NCBI GenBank assembly: GCA_002503055.1 | Contig: DAQX01000023.1 | Location: 12,197-76,196 of the forward strand | Direction of reading: 5' to 3' | Source of the DNA: Euryarchaeota archaeon UBA86 | GTDB taxonomy: Archaea > Thermoplasmatota > Poseidoniia > Poseidoniales > Thalassarchaeaceae | DNA: 64,000 bases | Part shown: one piece after another, positions 1 through 7,531 of the stretch | Position numbering within the stretch: the first letter of the stretch is position 1 | How the letters are laid out: every line of letters starts with the position of its first letter | Translations under genes and position numbers: made by a program | The notes under the pieces: model-generated | What the model was told of the DNA's origin: nothing | Database searches by the model: none | What the model saw: only the letters and a program-made list of their open reading frames with translations

Positions 1-71
1 TGTAGCTCAGCTGGGAGAGCGCCGCACTGAAGATGCGGAGGCCGCTGGTTCAAGTCCGGCCAGTCCCACCA
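1..71 (+). tRNA. tRNA-Phe (GAA), 5' end cut by window edge
   Basis: The anticodon stem CCGCA/TGCGG (22-26 and 34-38) encloses the loop CTGAAGA, giving anticodon GAA at 29-31. The T arm has a TTCAAGT loop with a five-pair stem. The 3' acceptor strand CAGTCCC (61-67), discriminator A and an encoded CCA (69-71) follow. Only the last two bases of the 5' acceptor strand lie in the window. The stop codon of the convergent RNase PH gene starts at the next base, 72. Confidence 0.95.
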
Positions 72-932
72 TCATTCGGTATCAGAGAGGATGCTAGATT
101 GGAATTCATGCAATTCACCGATTCCAAGAGAAGCAGCATCAACCATCGAGTCCAACTCTTCTCGAGTATAGGTCGACTCCTCTCCGGTTCCCTGAACTTC
201 CACAAATCCTCCATCGCTCGTCATTACGACATTCATGTCAACATCTGCATTACTGTCGAGGATGTAGTCTAGATCGGTTTTGACCTCTCCTCCAACCATG
301 CCTACACTCAGGGCTGCAACATTGTTAGGCATTACAGCCAATTCGTGAGCAATCTTCTCCTCATCACTCAATTCCTCGACTTCGACTCCGTTCCTGATTT
401 GTTCCCTAGTCAGGCGCCTATCCTTAGGCAGGCACTCTCCGCTTGCAATCAGACGCCTAACTGCAAGACGCATCGCAATTGATGCTGCAGTAATCGAAGC
501 GCATCTAGTTCCACCATCAGCGTTCAGAATGTCGCAATCAACCGTGAGAGCAATCGGCCCTAATTCATCGAGGTCAATTGCCCCACGCAGAGAGCGTGCG
601 ACTAACCTCTCAATCTCCTGAGTCCTACCCTTGGCACCATTACGCTCACGCCTAAATCTCCTGTCAGTCGAGCCAGGTAGTAATGAGTACTCGGCGTGGA
701 CCCAGCCTCGCTCAGCATCCCTAGGAAACCATCGAGGTAGTGAGTCAGCCTTGGTGGCACAGGCCAATACCATTGTATCGCCTTGCATGTAAATCAGTGA
801 GGCCAGAGCATTCGGTGTGAAGTCCAATGCGACCTCAATCTCTCTCATTTCATCAGAGCCTCGGTCGCTATTAACATCGCCAGACTTCATCTTCGCCATA
901 GTCCGGCGAGCGGAGGTCCATGCATGAATCAT
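72..932 (-). CDS. rph: RNase PH, bacterial type
   Basis: Phosphorolytic 3'-5' exoribonuclease that trims tRNA 3' ends. The protein (286 aa) carries the bacterial RNase PH blocks in order: GWVHAEYSLLPGST, GRTQEIERLVARSLR with the phosphate-binding Arg, DCDILNADGGTRCASIT, and FVEVQGTGEE near the C-terminus. The archaeal exosome subunit Rrp41 has different residues at these places (family knowledge), so this looks like the bacterial enzyme. The start ATG at 932 overlaps the mog stop as ATGA, which suggests translational coupling; Met12 or Met15 are alternatives because the first ~25 residues are not conserved. The gene ends directly at the CCA of the convergent tRNA-Phe. Confidence 0.9.
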   Translation of the reverse strand: MIHAWTSARRTMAKMKSGDVNSDRGSDEMREIEVALDFTPNALASLIYMQGDTMVLACATKADSLPRWFPRDAERGWVHAEYSLLPGSTDRRFRRERNGAKGRTQEIERLVARSLRGAIDLDELGPIALTVDCDILNADGGTRCASITAASIAMRLAVRRLIASGECLPKDRRLTREQIRNGVEVEELSDEEKIAHELAVMPNNVAALSVGMVGGEVKTDLDYILDSNADVDMNVVMTSDGGFVEVQGTGEESTYTREELDSMVDAASLGIGELHEFQSSILSDTE

Positions 933-1480
933 TCGCGTCTAGCGTGAGGTGGCCTGAAGGCATTCACGACCGAATCATCTGTGGTGATGTAAGGTCCGCC
1001 AATCAAATCCACACAGTACGGTACAGCAGCGAAGATTTCGTCCAGAATCTCCCTAATTGAGCGTGGAGAGCCGGGTAGGTTGAGGATCAGAGAGGCCCCT
1101 CTGATTCCAGCAGTCTGCCTCGAGAGAACAGCGGTCGGGACATGGTGTAGTGAGATTATCCTCATCTGCTCTCCAAATCCCGGCAACATACGCTCACAAA
1201 CCGCTTCAGTTGCCTCAGGAGTGACATCACGAGGAGCTGGGCCAGTGCCTCCTGTTGTGACGACCACAGAGCAGCCTTCTGAATCTACCAGTTCTGCCAG
1301 AACACGCTCGATTTCTTCTCTTTCATCAGGAACAAGGCGTCTCACTACTTCCCAAGGCGAGGTTAAAGCGTCTTCAAGAAAGCCAACAATGGCGGGACCA
1401 CTTAGATCTTCATAGTCGCCAGAGCTAGCTCTGTCAGAGGCAGTAAGGACACCAAATTTGCACATCTCGCCCTCTGCCAT
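929..1480 (-). CDS. mog: MogA-like molybdopterin adenylyltransferase
   Basis: Expected to adenylylate molybdopterin before metal insertion in molybdenum-cofactor synthesis. About 183 aa. It has the MogA blocks TASDRASSGDYEDLSGPA near the N-terminus, VVVTTGGTGPAPRDVTPEAT with the GGTG loop, PGFGEQMR, LILNLPGSP and the C-terminal VPYCVDLIGGPY. The wording is closer to bacterial MogA than to the shorter MoaB. An upstream TTG (1492) is open, but ATG 1480 lies about 27 bp from a TATA-like TGTTTATCC (1503-1511), which fits a leaderless start. It forms an operon with rph by ATGA overlap. Confidence 0.85.
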   Translation of the reverse strand: MAEGEMCKFGVLTASDRASSGDYEDLSGPAIVGFLEDALTSPWEVVRRLVPDEREEIERVLAELVDSEGCSVVVTTGGTGPAPRDVTPEATEAVCERMLPGFGEQMRIISLHHVPTAVLSRQTAGIRGASLILNLPGSPRSIREILDEIFAAVPYCVDLIGGPYITTDDSVVNAFRPPHARRE

Positions 1481-1502
1481 GTCAGTCGACAAGGGGTACT
1501 CA

Positions 1503-1511
1503 GGATAAACA
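1503..1511 (-). promoter_or_regulatory. TATA-like box for mog-rph
   Basis: The minus strand reads TGTTTATCC. Its centre is about 27 bp upstream of ATG 1480, the usual archaeal TATA-to-start distance for a leaderless transcript. Inferred from spacing only. Confidence 0.45.
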
Positions 1512-1674
1512 CAGCCTCAGCCCGGCTCTAATCAACATGGGCATCTTCATGAACCGCCGAGCGTGATGATTGGCCCCGGAGGCGATGGAGTGCTGAGTCT
1601 ACCCCAACACGCACGATATGCTGTTGCCCCGATGCCGATGCAGGAGCACGATTCCACAGTCATCGCATCATTGG

Positions 1675-1713
1675 TTTATGTAGGCTCAAGTCCATACCAT
1701 TGATGCAGGTGAT
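1675..1713 (+). promoter_or_regulatory. Promoter and SD of the RPA operon
   Basis: A TATA-like TTTATGTA (1675-1682) lies about 25 bp before a probable start near 1704. A clear Shine-Dalgarno AGGTGAT (1707-1713) precedes ATG 1717. The rest of the 1493-1674 gap shows no open reading frame or RNA gene that I can support. Confidence 0.5.
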
Positions 1714-1716
1714 TGA

Positions 1717-3405
1717 ATGACAGAAGAAGGAAGATATGCGGCACAGGTGAAGATAGTCAAACAGGAATGCCCCGATGCGAATGAGAATGAGATAGCCGAG
1801 GAGTTTAGGCGCTATGAGGAAGAGTTCCTAATACCGCCTGAAGACGCACTGCGTTCCGTTGTCCGAAAATTCCAGGCCGCTGCCGGTTTGGAACTCAAGC
1901 AGATTGCTAAGCCCGAGAGGGTTGAGAAAAAGGTCGACAGGTTTGCAGACCTCGATGCCGATGATCGCAATGTAACCATCGAGGTCGCCGTAATCAGCTA
2001 CACTCCTCGAGTACAGATGGTCCGAGGAGAAGAGAGACAAGTCGCCTTCGGATGGATTGAGGATAATCCATGGCAGTCCGGTGACCAACGTGAACGCTGG
2101 GACTTCAAGGACTGGGGAGAGCAGGCCGAGAACCTCGCCCCCGGCTCAATCGTACGTTTGGAGGGTGCATCGGTAAACGAGTGGAACGACAAAAGATCCC
2201 TCAACATCAATCGTACTACGCGTGTCACTGTCCTAAAGGAAGGAGGGGCGGCCGTGGTTCAGATTAGTGACGAACCATCTCCAATAGCCGAGGCCTCTCA
2301 GAGAGAAGGCTTCGTCAATTTGGTCGCCCGACTGATTTCATCCAAGCCTGATGTAATCGTCAAGCGAGATGGTAGCGGTGAGCTGAATGTCGTTAGAGGC
2401 AAACTCGGAGATTCCAGCGGAACCATCTCTTTCCTATCTTGGGTTCCTCTCGAGCACGAACCGGGAGCGGTGCTGAAAATTGATGGTGCATCGATTCGTA
2501 AGTTCAGAGATACTCCTGAGGTAAACATAGGAGATAGAACTCGAATCGAAGTATTCCACGACTCCGCATTCGTCAGCATGGAAGATCTAGAACAAGCCAA
2601 CAAGGTTTCAATTTCTGAGCTTCGTAATGGCATGAGGGATATCGAAGTCACGGTTCAGGTAGAGTCTTGGGAGAGTCGCACATTTGCCTCGGAGGACGGT
2701 TCCGAGAGAGTCGTTCGAAGTGGCGATGTAATTGATCCTACGGGCAGGTGCCGACTCACTGCATGGGGCGAGATTGAGCCGAGCCGTGGAGATTTCCTGC
2801 ACCTAACAGGAGCAAGAGTCCAGTATTGGCAAGGCTCTCCCGATTTGGTAATCGATGATGCATCACAAGTTGCCAACTTGTCAGACGCACCTTGGGAACC
2901 TATCGACCCAGAAGTTCACTGGGTGGAAATAGATCTCACATCAGTGGTCAATGGAGGGTCCCGCAGAGGCATCAGCACCAGTGGAACAGTAGTCACGGTA
3001 CGCCCCGACTCTGGCATAATAGAGCGCTGCCCTGAGTGCCGACGCGTTCTGCGCGACGGCGCTTGTGCAGAGCACGGCCCGCAACGAGGGGACGAGGACT
3101 TGAGACTCAGATTCGTAATCGATGATGGAATATCAAATGCATCACTTCTCCTATCCAAGAATGCCTCTGAAGCATTCCTCGGAACCGATCAAGAGTCGGT
3201 AAAGCAAGAGATTTCAAAGCTCGGAAGTGATGGCTTTGTGGCATCTCTGCGAGAGAAACTGATTGCCAAGCGACTTATCGTAAAAGGCCGCTCAATCGTC
3301 GACGAGCAAGGCGCTATGTTACTCGCCGACGAAGTTGATTACGACGCAATCTCGGCACACGATGCCGCCAACGAAGTCATCCAGCGTTGGGGGGTGATAC
3401 TGTGA
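1717..3405 (+). CDS. rpa: Replication protein A, single-stranded DNA-binding
   Basis: Binds single-stranded DNA in replication and repair. 562 aa with at least three OB-fold-like segments: about 65-170 (RDIEV-like strand, FGWIEDNPWQSGD), about 195-290 (LISSKPDVIVKRDGSGE) and about 305-390. A C4-type zinc finger follows at about 437-452, CPECRRVLRDGACAEHG, the C-x2-C-x6-C-x2-H pattern typical of euryarchaeal RPA41. The N-terminal ~60 residues look helical, as in haloarchaeal RPA. The stop overlaps the start of the RPA-associated protein, the pairing seen in other Euryarchaeota. Confidence 0.88.
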   Translation: MTEEGRYAAQVKIVKQECPDANENEIAEEFRRYEEEFLIPPEDALRSVVRKFQAAAGLELKQIAKPERVEKKVDRFADLDADDRNVTIEVAVISYTPRVQMVRGEERQVAFGWIEDNPWQSGDQRERWDFKDWGEQAENLAPGSIVRLEGASVNEWNDKRSLNINRTTRVTVLKEGGAAVVQISDEPSPIAEASQREGFVNLVARLISSKPDVIVKRDGSGELNVVRGKLGDSSGTISFLSWVPLEHEPGAVLKIDGASIRKFRDTPEVNIGDRTRIEVFHDSAFVSMEDLEQANKVSISELRNGMRDIEVTVQVESWESRTFASEDGSERVVRSGDVIDPTGRCRLTAWGEIEPSRGDFLHLTGARVQYWQGSPDLVIDDASQVANLSDAPWEPIDPEVHWVEIDLTSVVNGGSRRGISTSGTVVTVRPDSGIIERCPECRRVLRDGACAEHGPQRGDEDLRLRFVIDDGISNASLLLSKNASEAFLGTDQESVKQEISKLGSDGFVASLREKLIAKRLIVKGRSIVDEQGAMLLADEVDYDAISAHDAANEVIQRWGVIL

Positions 3406-4346
3406 TGCAACAAGGTCCCAGAGTAGGTCGCCAGAGTGCAATCAGAATCTTCGCCAATGAATACAGGGATGCTTCTCTACCCGAAGAAGGCTCAGGAGAG
3501 TACGACCCATCTTTCATCATCACTAAGATGGGCGCCAAGGTAAACCGGGCATTGGTCTGTGGAGTTATAGACAGGGCTGAGAGAAGAGAGAGCGAGAACG
3601 GGCCCAATTATTCCGCTCATATCAGAGATCCAACTGGAACGCATCTCTTCAATGTCGCATCGTTCCAACCGGAATTACACCCCGACTTTGAGGAGTTAAT
3701 GGCGCGTTTTGAGACTGGAGACCGATTCCTCCTCGCTCTTGTTGGTAAGGCGAGATGGTTTGAGACCGAGGATGGAGGAATTTTCACCTCCTTTAGGGCA
3801 GAGGAATTCACAATCATCGACAAGGAATGTTACACTAATTGGTTAGTACAAACTGCCGATGCGACCCTTAGGCGTATCAATGCACACGCCGCTTCCCTAG
3901 AGAGTGAACTTACTCCACAAGCATTGGAGGCCGCAGGAGTCCCAACCGACCTCGTAGATGGCTTGATTCTAGCTCGCGGGCACTACGGCGAATTCGATCC
4001 GGAAGCCTACCGGGTAGGGGTCCTACAGGCATTGTCCACGGCAACTGGAAAGACTAGCGTTATCGAGATGCCTCCAGAACTCGAAACAGCTCCAACTTTG
4101 GAGCAGACGACTCCTGAACCTACAACCCAACAAACCCCGGCAGAGCCTTCAGATGCGGTTGAAACGATTATCGTGACTATTCGTTCGAGAGACACCGGTC
4201 AAGGCGTTGATTACAATGACATTGTCGCAGCACTGGTCAATGCCGGCCACTCTAGAGAAGCCGCTGAAGATGCTATCGACTCAGCTAGAGATCAAGGCGA
4301 AGTGATGGAGCCAAGATTTGGCTTCTTCCAACTGGTTCCTGAGTAA
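3405..4346 (+). CDS. RPA-associated protein (COG3390 type) with winged helix
   Basis: Partner of RPA in Euryarchaeota, thought to form a heteromer on single-stranded DNA. About 313 aa. The N-terminal OB fold has the family signature around TKMGAKVNRALVCGVI and RDPTGTHLFNVASFQPE. A Pro/Thr/Glu-rich linker (about 225-250) leads to a C-terminal winged-helix-like domain of about 60 residues, DYNDIVAALVNAGHSREAAE, recalling the tail of eukaryotic RPA32. I chose ATG 3405 because it overlaps the rpa stop (TGATG) and follows the SD GGGGTGAT; an in-frame ATG at 3387 lies inside rpa. It abuts the convergent SAP gene with no gap. Confidence 0.82.
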   Translation: MQQGPRVGRQSAIRIFANEYRDASLPEEGSGEYDPSFIITKMGAKVNRALVCGVIDRAERRESENGPNYSAHIRDPTGTHLFNVASFQPELHPDFEELMARFETGDRFLLALVGKARWFETEDGGIFTSFRAEEFTIIDKECYTNWLVQTADATLRRINAHAASLESELTPQALEAAGVPTDLVDGLILARGHYGEFDPEAYRVGVLQALSTATGKTSVIEMPPELETAPTLEQTTPEPTTQQTPAEPSDAVETIIVTIRSRDTGQGVDYNDIVAALVNAGHSREAAEDAIDSARDQGEVMEPRFGFFQLVPE

Positions 4347-5303
4347 TCAATCGTCTTCGATTAGAGTCTCAGCGTACTCCATACGCTCCCTGACCCTGCT
4401 CATGGTATCCACAGCATCGACTCTAGACCAGACTCCTTCTCCGATATTGGCTCCCTTTGACTCGGCGATATTGGTAGCCACAGAGATGACTCTAGAGCAA
4501 ACCTCTTCGCTATCCAAAGGCCAACCTCGACGATTCGCTAGCCTCAGCAGCAGACCTTCCTCACTAGAGCCCCAGTTGCCCGAATGTCCTCGAAGAATGC
4601 TCCCAACCATCCTCTCTAACTCCTCGACTCTGGCTCCAATCGTCAATAATGCACCTTGAACATCTGAATCTGACTTGTCTACATCCTTCACAAGCATATC
4701 TCGAGCATCTTCTAGTACTGCTAACGGAGACTCCTTCTCAAAATTCTCATCGACAGCTTCGATTTCAATAAATTCCTCTTCCTCTTCGACTGTCTCAGTA
4801 TTGGGAATCTTTGCATTAGCATCGGGGATTCCTGTTCTCCAGAGGCTACGCTTGATTCTGCCCCATCCTCTTCCTTGGCTGGTCAGAACTCCTGCGACAT
4901 GCCCCATCAAAACTGTTCTAGTTCCAGTGAGGGGTAACTCTAGTCGCAGACACAACTCATGCAACTCATCCCTCTCCATATCTGCCAGATGCTCAACACT
5001 CAGACGACGAGAGTCGAAATTCAGGTGTAACCAAAGTCGCTGCCTCCTTTCTTTGTGGGATCCTGATGATTTGATCCCAAACACCTTCAGAACCGCGCCT
5101 GATTCTTTGTGAGTGAGTGATTGTATACCTTCCCAAGATAGATCCATTTCTCCTAGAACAAGGTGCTGAATCAGCCTAGCGCGCAATACTTCCACAGAAC
5201 CAGTCTTGCTGAAACCTTCGTCCTCAGCCCTTTCTCTTAGTTCCATTAGTCTCCCTCGATATAGCACATCGAGAAGTGAACTATCGACTTCTATGTCCAG
5301 CAT
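4347..5303 (-). CDS. Protein with three SAP-like motifs
   Basis: 318 aa, not assigned to a named family. The N-terminal half has three consecutive segments with the SAP helix-extended loop-helix pattern: about 18-48 (LMELRERAEDEGFSKTGS then RLIQHL), about 60-95 (IQSLTHKESGAVLKVFG then LWLHL) and about 105-140 (LADMERDELHELCLRLEL then VAGVL). SAP motifs usually bind DNA or RNA. An acidic linker (about 170-200) joins a helical C-terminal part with heptad-like residues. It converges on the RPA operon, so a role in nucleic-acid metabolism is plausible but inferred. Confidence 0.65.
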   Translation of the reverse strand: MLDIEVDSSLLDVLYRGRLMELRERAEDEGFSKTGSVEVLRARLIQHLVLGEMDLSWEGIQSLTHKESGAVLKVFGIKSSGSHKERRQRLWLHLNFDSRRLSVEHLADMERDELHELCLRLELPLTGTRTVLMGHVAGVLTSQGRGWGRIKRSLWRTGIPDANAKIPNTETVEEEEEFIEIEAVDENFEKESPLAVLEDARDMLVKDVDKSDSDVQGALLTIGARVEELERMVGSILRGHSGNWGSSEEGLLLRLANRRGWPLDSEEVCSRVISVATNIAESKGANIGEGVWSRVDAVDTMSRVRERMEYAETLIEDD

Positions 5304-5311
5304 TACGGACT

Positions 5312-5331
5312 CACCTCGCTAGCGCCGAGGT
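5312..5331 (-). promoter_or_regulatory. Hairpin covering the SD of the SAP gene
   Basis: On the minus strand ACCTCG, a 7-base loop and CGAGGT form a perfect six-pair inverted repeat (5331-5313). The 3' arm overlaps the only Shine-Dalgarno candidate, GAGGTGA, about 8 bases before ATG 5303. In RNA this could mask the ribosome-binding site. Seen as sequence; function inferred. Confidence 0.4.
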
Positions 5332-5393
5332 CATATCGGTTGCGCAAATCAAAACCAAATACTGTAGATTGAGATAGTTTGCAGAATTAGCCA

Positions 5394-6557
5394 CTATTCC
5401 TCAAGATCAATGAAGGCCGGGGCCTCCTCGTCCATGTAGAAATCCTTCGGCACAGGTCTAGATGCCTCTCGCAGCAATACATCCCAGTCTCTGATTGCAG
5501 AAATCGTAGCGTGTCTAAATTCACTGTACTTGATGACACGATCCAGACCGATAGTATGGCGTCCGTTACCCGATAGAACTTCGATTCTGAACTCTACATG
5601 AACCTCATCCTCGGTGACCTCACCCTCGGTATCATGACAAGCCTGCTCGAGCGTTAGATCGCGCTGCTCCTCGGCCTGCTTCATCAACGACCTAACCTGA
5701 CGATGCCTAACTAGAATGCCAATTCGCTCGAGCATATCGGAATCGAGCCCCGAGATCATCTGATCTTGGATATGCCAACAGGTTTCACCTTCAGTCTCCG
5801 ACACAACCTCCGAAATACTACTCGGAAACCTCTTCCTAGCAATTAGAATGACTAGATCTGCATATGGAAGAGGAAGAAAGTGCACTCCTCCACGATCCTT
5901 GGGATCTGGCAATAGTGCATGACGACGCGCAGCAGGGCCTAATGAGTCGTAAACCGCCCTCGAGGTGATGTATCCATCAATCTCCCCCTCCTCTCTCATA
6001 GATTCCATCCATCTTGCAATATCTAGGCCATCTCCCGAGGGACACTCCTGATTGCGAATTGAAGCATAGGCAGAGGGACTGAGGATCCTTAGTCCGCCCC
6101 TTGCTCTCTTGAGTTGTCTACGTACCAATGCAGACTCGGCCAGAATGATTCCTAGCCGAGGCTGATATTCCAATTTATCATCTGAGACCAGAACCAGATT
6201 GGGACGACGAGGGGTTCGGGCTCCTACAACTTCACATCCAGCTGAAAGCATCTCGACTTGCTTACCGTGAAGTAATTCCGCGGGCATAGCCAGCATATCC
6301 GCATCACCTCCGGACAACATGCTGATTGCTTGGGAGAAGTCGGTCGCCGAGACACTTGTGAGGTCGAACTCTTGTTCATCGAATTCCTCGAATTGAGAAG
6401 TTACAGAGCAGTCAGGGGTGTCGATGATGGCGAGTTTCAATTCGTCCAATCCGTCCACCTCCATAGGGGGCACGTAACATGCCCGTATGAGCCGCGTGTA
6501 CACTTGTTGATATATGCGACCCTCTTCAAACAACACGAGCGGTATGGTCTCCCTCAA
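5394..6557 (-). CDS. Divergent HemC-like protein lacking key Asp
   Basis: 387 aa. I aligned it by eye with hydroxymethylbilane synthase (HemC): about 73-96 matches the block before VHSxKD, but the catalytic motif reads AMPAEL; about 107-127 matches the following strand; LGIILAESALVRRQL (135-149) matches VGTSSLRRQ; about 177-210 matches the NVxTRL and DAIILAxAGLxRLG region; LTLEQAC (301-307) may match the loop with the cofactor Cys. The catalytic Asp is missing, so it is probably not an ordinary HMBS. It may be a pseudoenzyme or use the fold to bind another ligand. The start is TTG 6557, overlapping idsA by 14 bases; GTG 6536 is an alternative that would shorten the first strand. Confidence 0.55.
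   Translation of the reverse strand: MRETIPLVLFEEGRIYQQVYTRLIRACYVPPMEVDGLDELKLAIIDTPDCSVTSQFEEFDEQEFDLTSVSATDFSQAISMLSGGDADMLAMPAELLHGKQVEMLSAGCEVVGARTPRRPNLVLVSDDKLEYQPRLGIILAESALVRRQLKRARGGLRILSPSAYASIRNQECPSGDGLDIARWMESMREEGEIDGYITSRAVYDSLGPAARRHALLPDPKDRGGVHFLPLPYADLVILIARKRFPSSISEVVSETEGETCWHIQDQMISGLDSDMLERIGILVRHRQVRSLMKQAEEQRDLTLEQACHDTEGEVTEDEVHVEFRIEVLSGNGRHTIGLDRVIKYSEFRHATISAIRDWDVLLREASRPVPKDFYMDEEAPAFIDLEE
6509..6516 (+). promoter_or_regulatory. TATA-like box for the isoprenoid operon
   Basis: GATATATG is centred about 31 bp before ATG 6544. No Shine-Dalgarno lies between, so a leaderless idsA message is likely. The box sits within the coding sequence of the divergent HemC-like gene. 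Confidence 0.5.
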
Positions 6558-7527
6558 CCAGATTAGTGCCCGGGCGGAGCTTGAGAGGCTTCGATATCAG
6601 ATTGAAGAGGCTCTGGAGGATTTTGTTCAGAAGAGACTCTCTCAACCAGATGCTCCTGTGATGAGACTCGTTAGCGACATTCTTCTGGGAGGTGGAAAGA
6701 GATACCGGCCAGTACTGAGTGTTCTAGCTTACCAGGCCTGTGGAGGAGAAGACAAACAGAAGGCACTGAATCTAGCGCTCTCGGGAGAACTCATCCATAC
6801 GGCTACTTTGGTGCACGACGATATCAATGATCAATCCAAGTTGCGCAGAGGCAAACCAACTCTCCACACTACTAAATCGCAATCACATGCAATTATCGCT
6901 GGTGACTACCTTTTCGCTTTAGGATTCGGTTTAGGGGGCCAAAATGACGAACAAGTGGTAGAACGTATAGCCAGCACCTGTGGAGGAATCGCGACTGGAG
7001 AGATTCTCCAGATGGAGCATATCGGCAATCTTTCCACTACGCCTGAGGACTACTATGCAATTGTCGACGGCAAAACCGCCGGCCCGTTCGCTAGTGCTTG
7101 CTGGGGTGCTGCAATTGCGGCTGATGCGGAAATTTATGCAGATTCAATGGAGGTATTTGGCATGGAACTCGGCAGGGCATTCCAACTGGTTGACGACTTG
7201 CTCGATTTGACCGGTGACCCTGCAATGGGTAAGCCAAAAGGCACCGATGTTCATGATGGTAAGATGACCCTTCCAATCATCCATGCTTTGACCATGTTGC
7301 ATGGATCGGAATACGAACACTTTACTGATGTTCTGACCAACTTTAGCGATGAGAGATGGGGCGAATTCACCGAATTAATGCATAAGGCAAGGTCACTGCA
7401 TTATGTTAGACAATTGATTGAGAATCACATCGAAAGGGCATTGAACGCCTTAGAGGAGCTGCCCGAGTCAAGATCCCGAACACTGATGGCAGAACTCACA
7501 AAGATGTCTGAGAGGCGACGGACTTGA
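6544..7527 (+). CDS. idsA: Polyprenyl (geranylgeranyl) diphosphate synthase
   Basis: Condenses isopentenyl diphosphate with allylic diphosphates to make the C20 or longer chain for archaeal lipids or quinones. About 327 aa. Motifs in order: GGGKRYRP (substrate phosphate binding), first Asp-rich motif LVHDDINDQSKLRRGKPT (DDIND at 92-96), FQLVDDLLD (second Asp-rich motif near 217-221) and GKPKGTDVHDGKMTLP. Chain length cannot be set from this reading. ATG 6544 is preferred over 6514, since the TATA-like box lies at 6509-6516. It is followed four bases later by geranylgeranyl reductase, so the pair makes and saturates prenyl chains. Confidence 0.9.
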   Translation: MVSLNQISARAELERLRYQIEEALEDFVQKRLSQPDAPVMRLVSDILLGGGKRYRPVLSVLAYQACGGEDKQKALNLALSGELIHTATLVHDDINDQSKLRRGKPTLHTTKSQSHAIIAGDYLFALGFGLGGQNDEQVVERIASTCGGIATGEILQMEHIGNLSTTPEDYYAIVDGKTAGPFASACWGAAIAADAEIYADSMEVFGMELGRAFQLVDDLLDLTGDPAMGKPKGTDVHDGKMTLPIIHALTMLHGSEYEHFTDVLTNFSDERWGEFTELMHKARSLHYVRQLIENHIERALNALEELPESRSRTLMAELTKMSERRRT

Positions 7528-7531
7528 GTCC

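Noticed and set aside
1563..1596. Possible C/D box sRNA: GTGATGA ... CTGA
   Set aside because: A box C and a terminal box D are present, but the span of 34 bases is too short and there is no convincing D' or C' pair.
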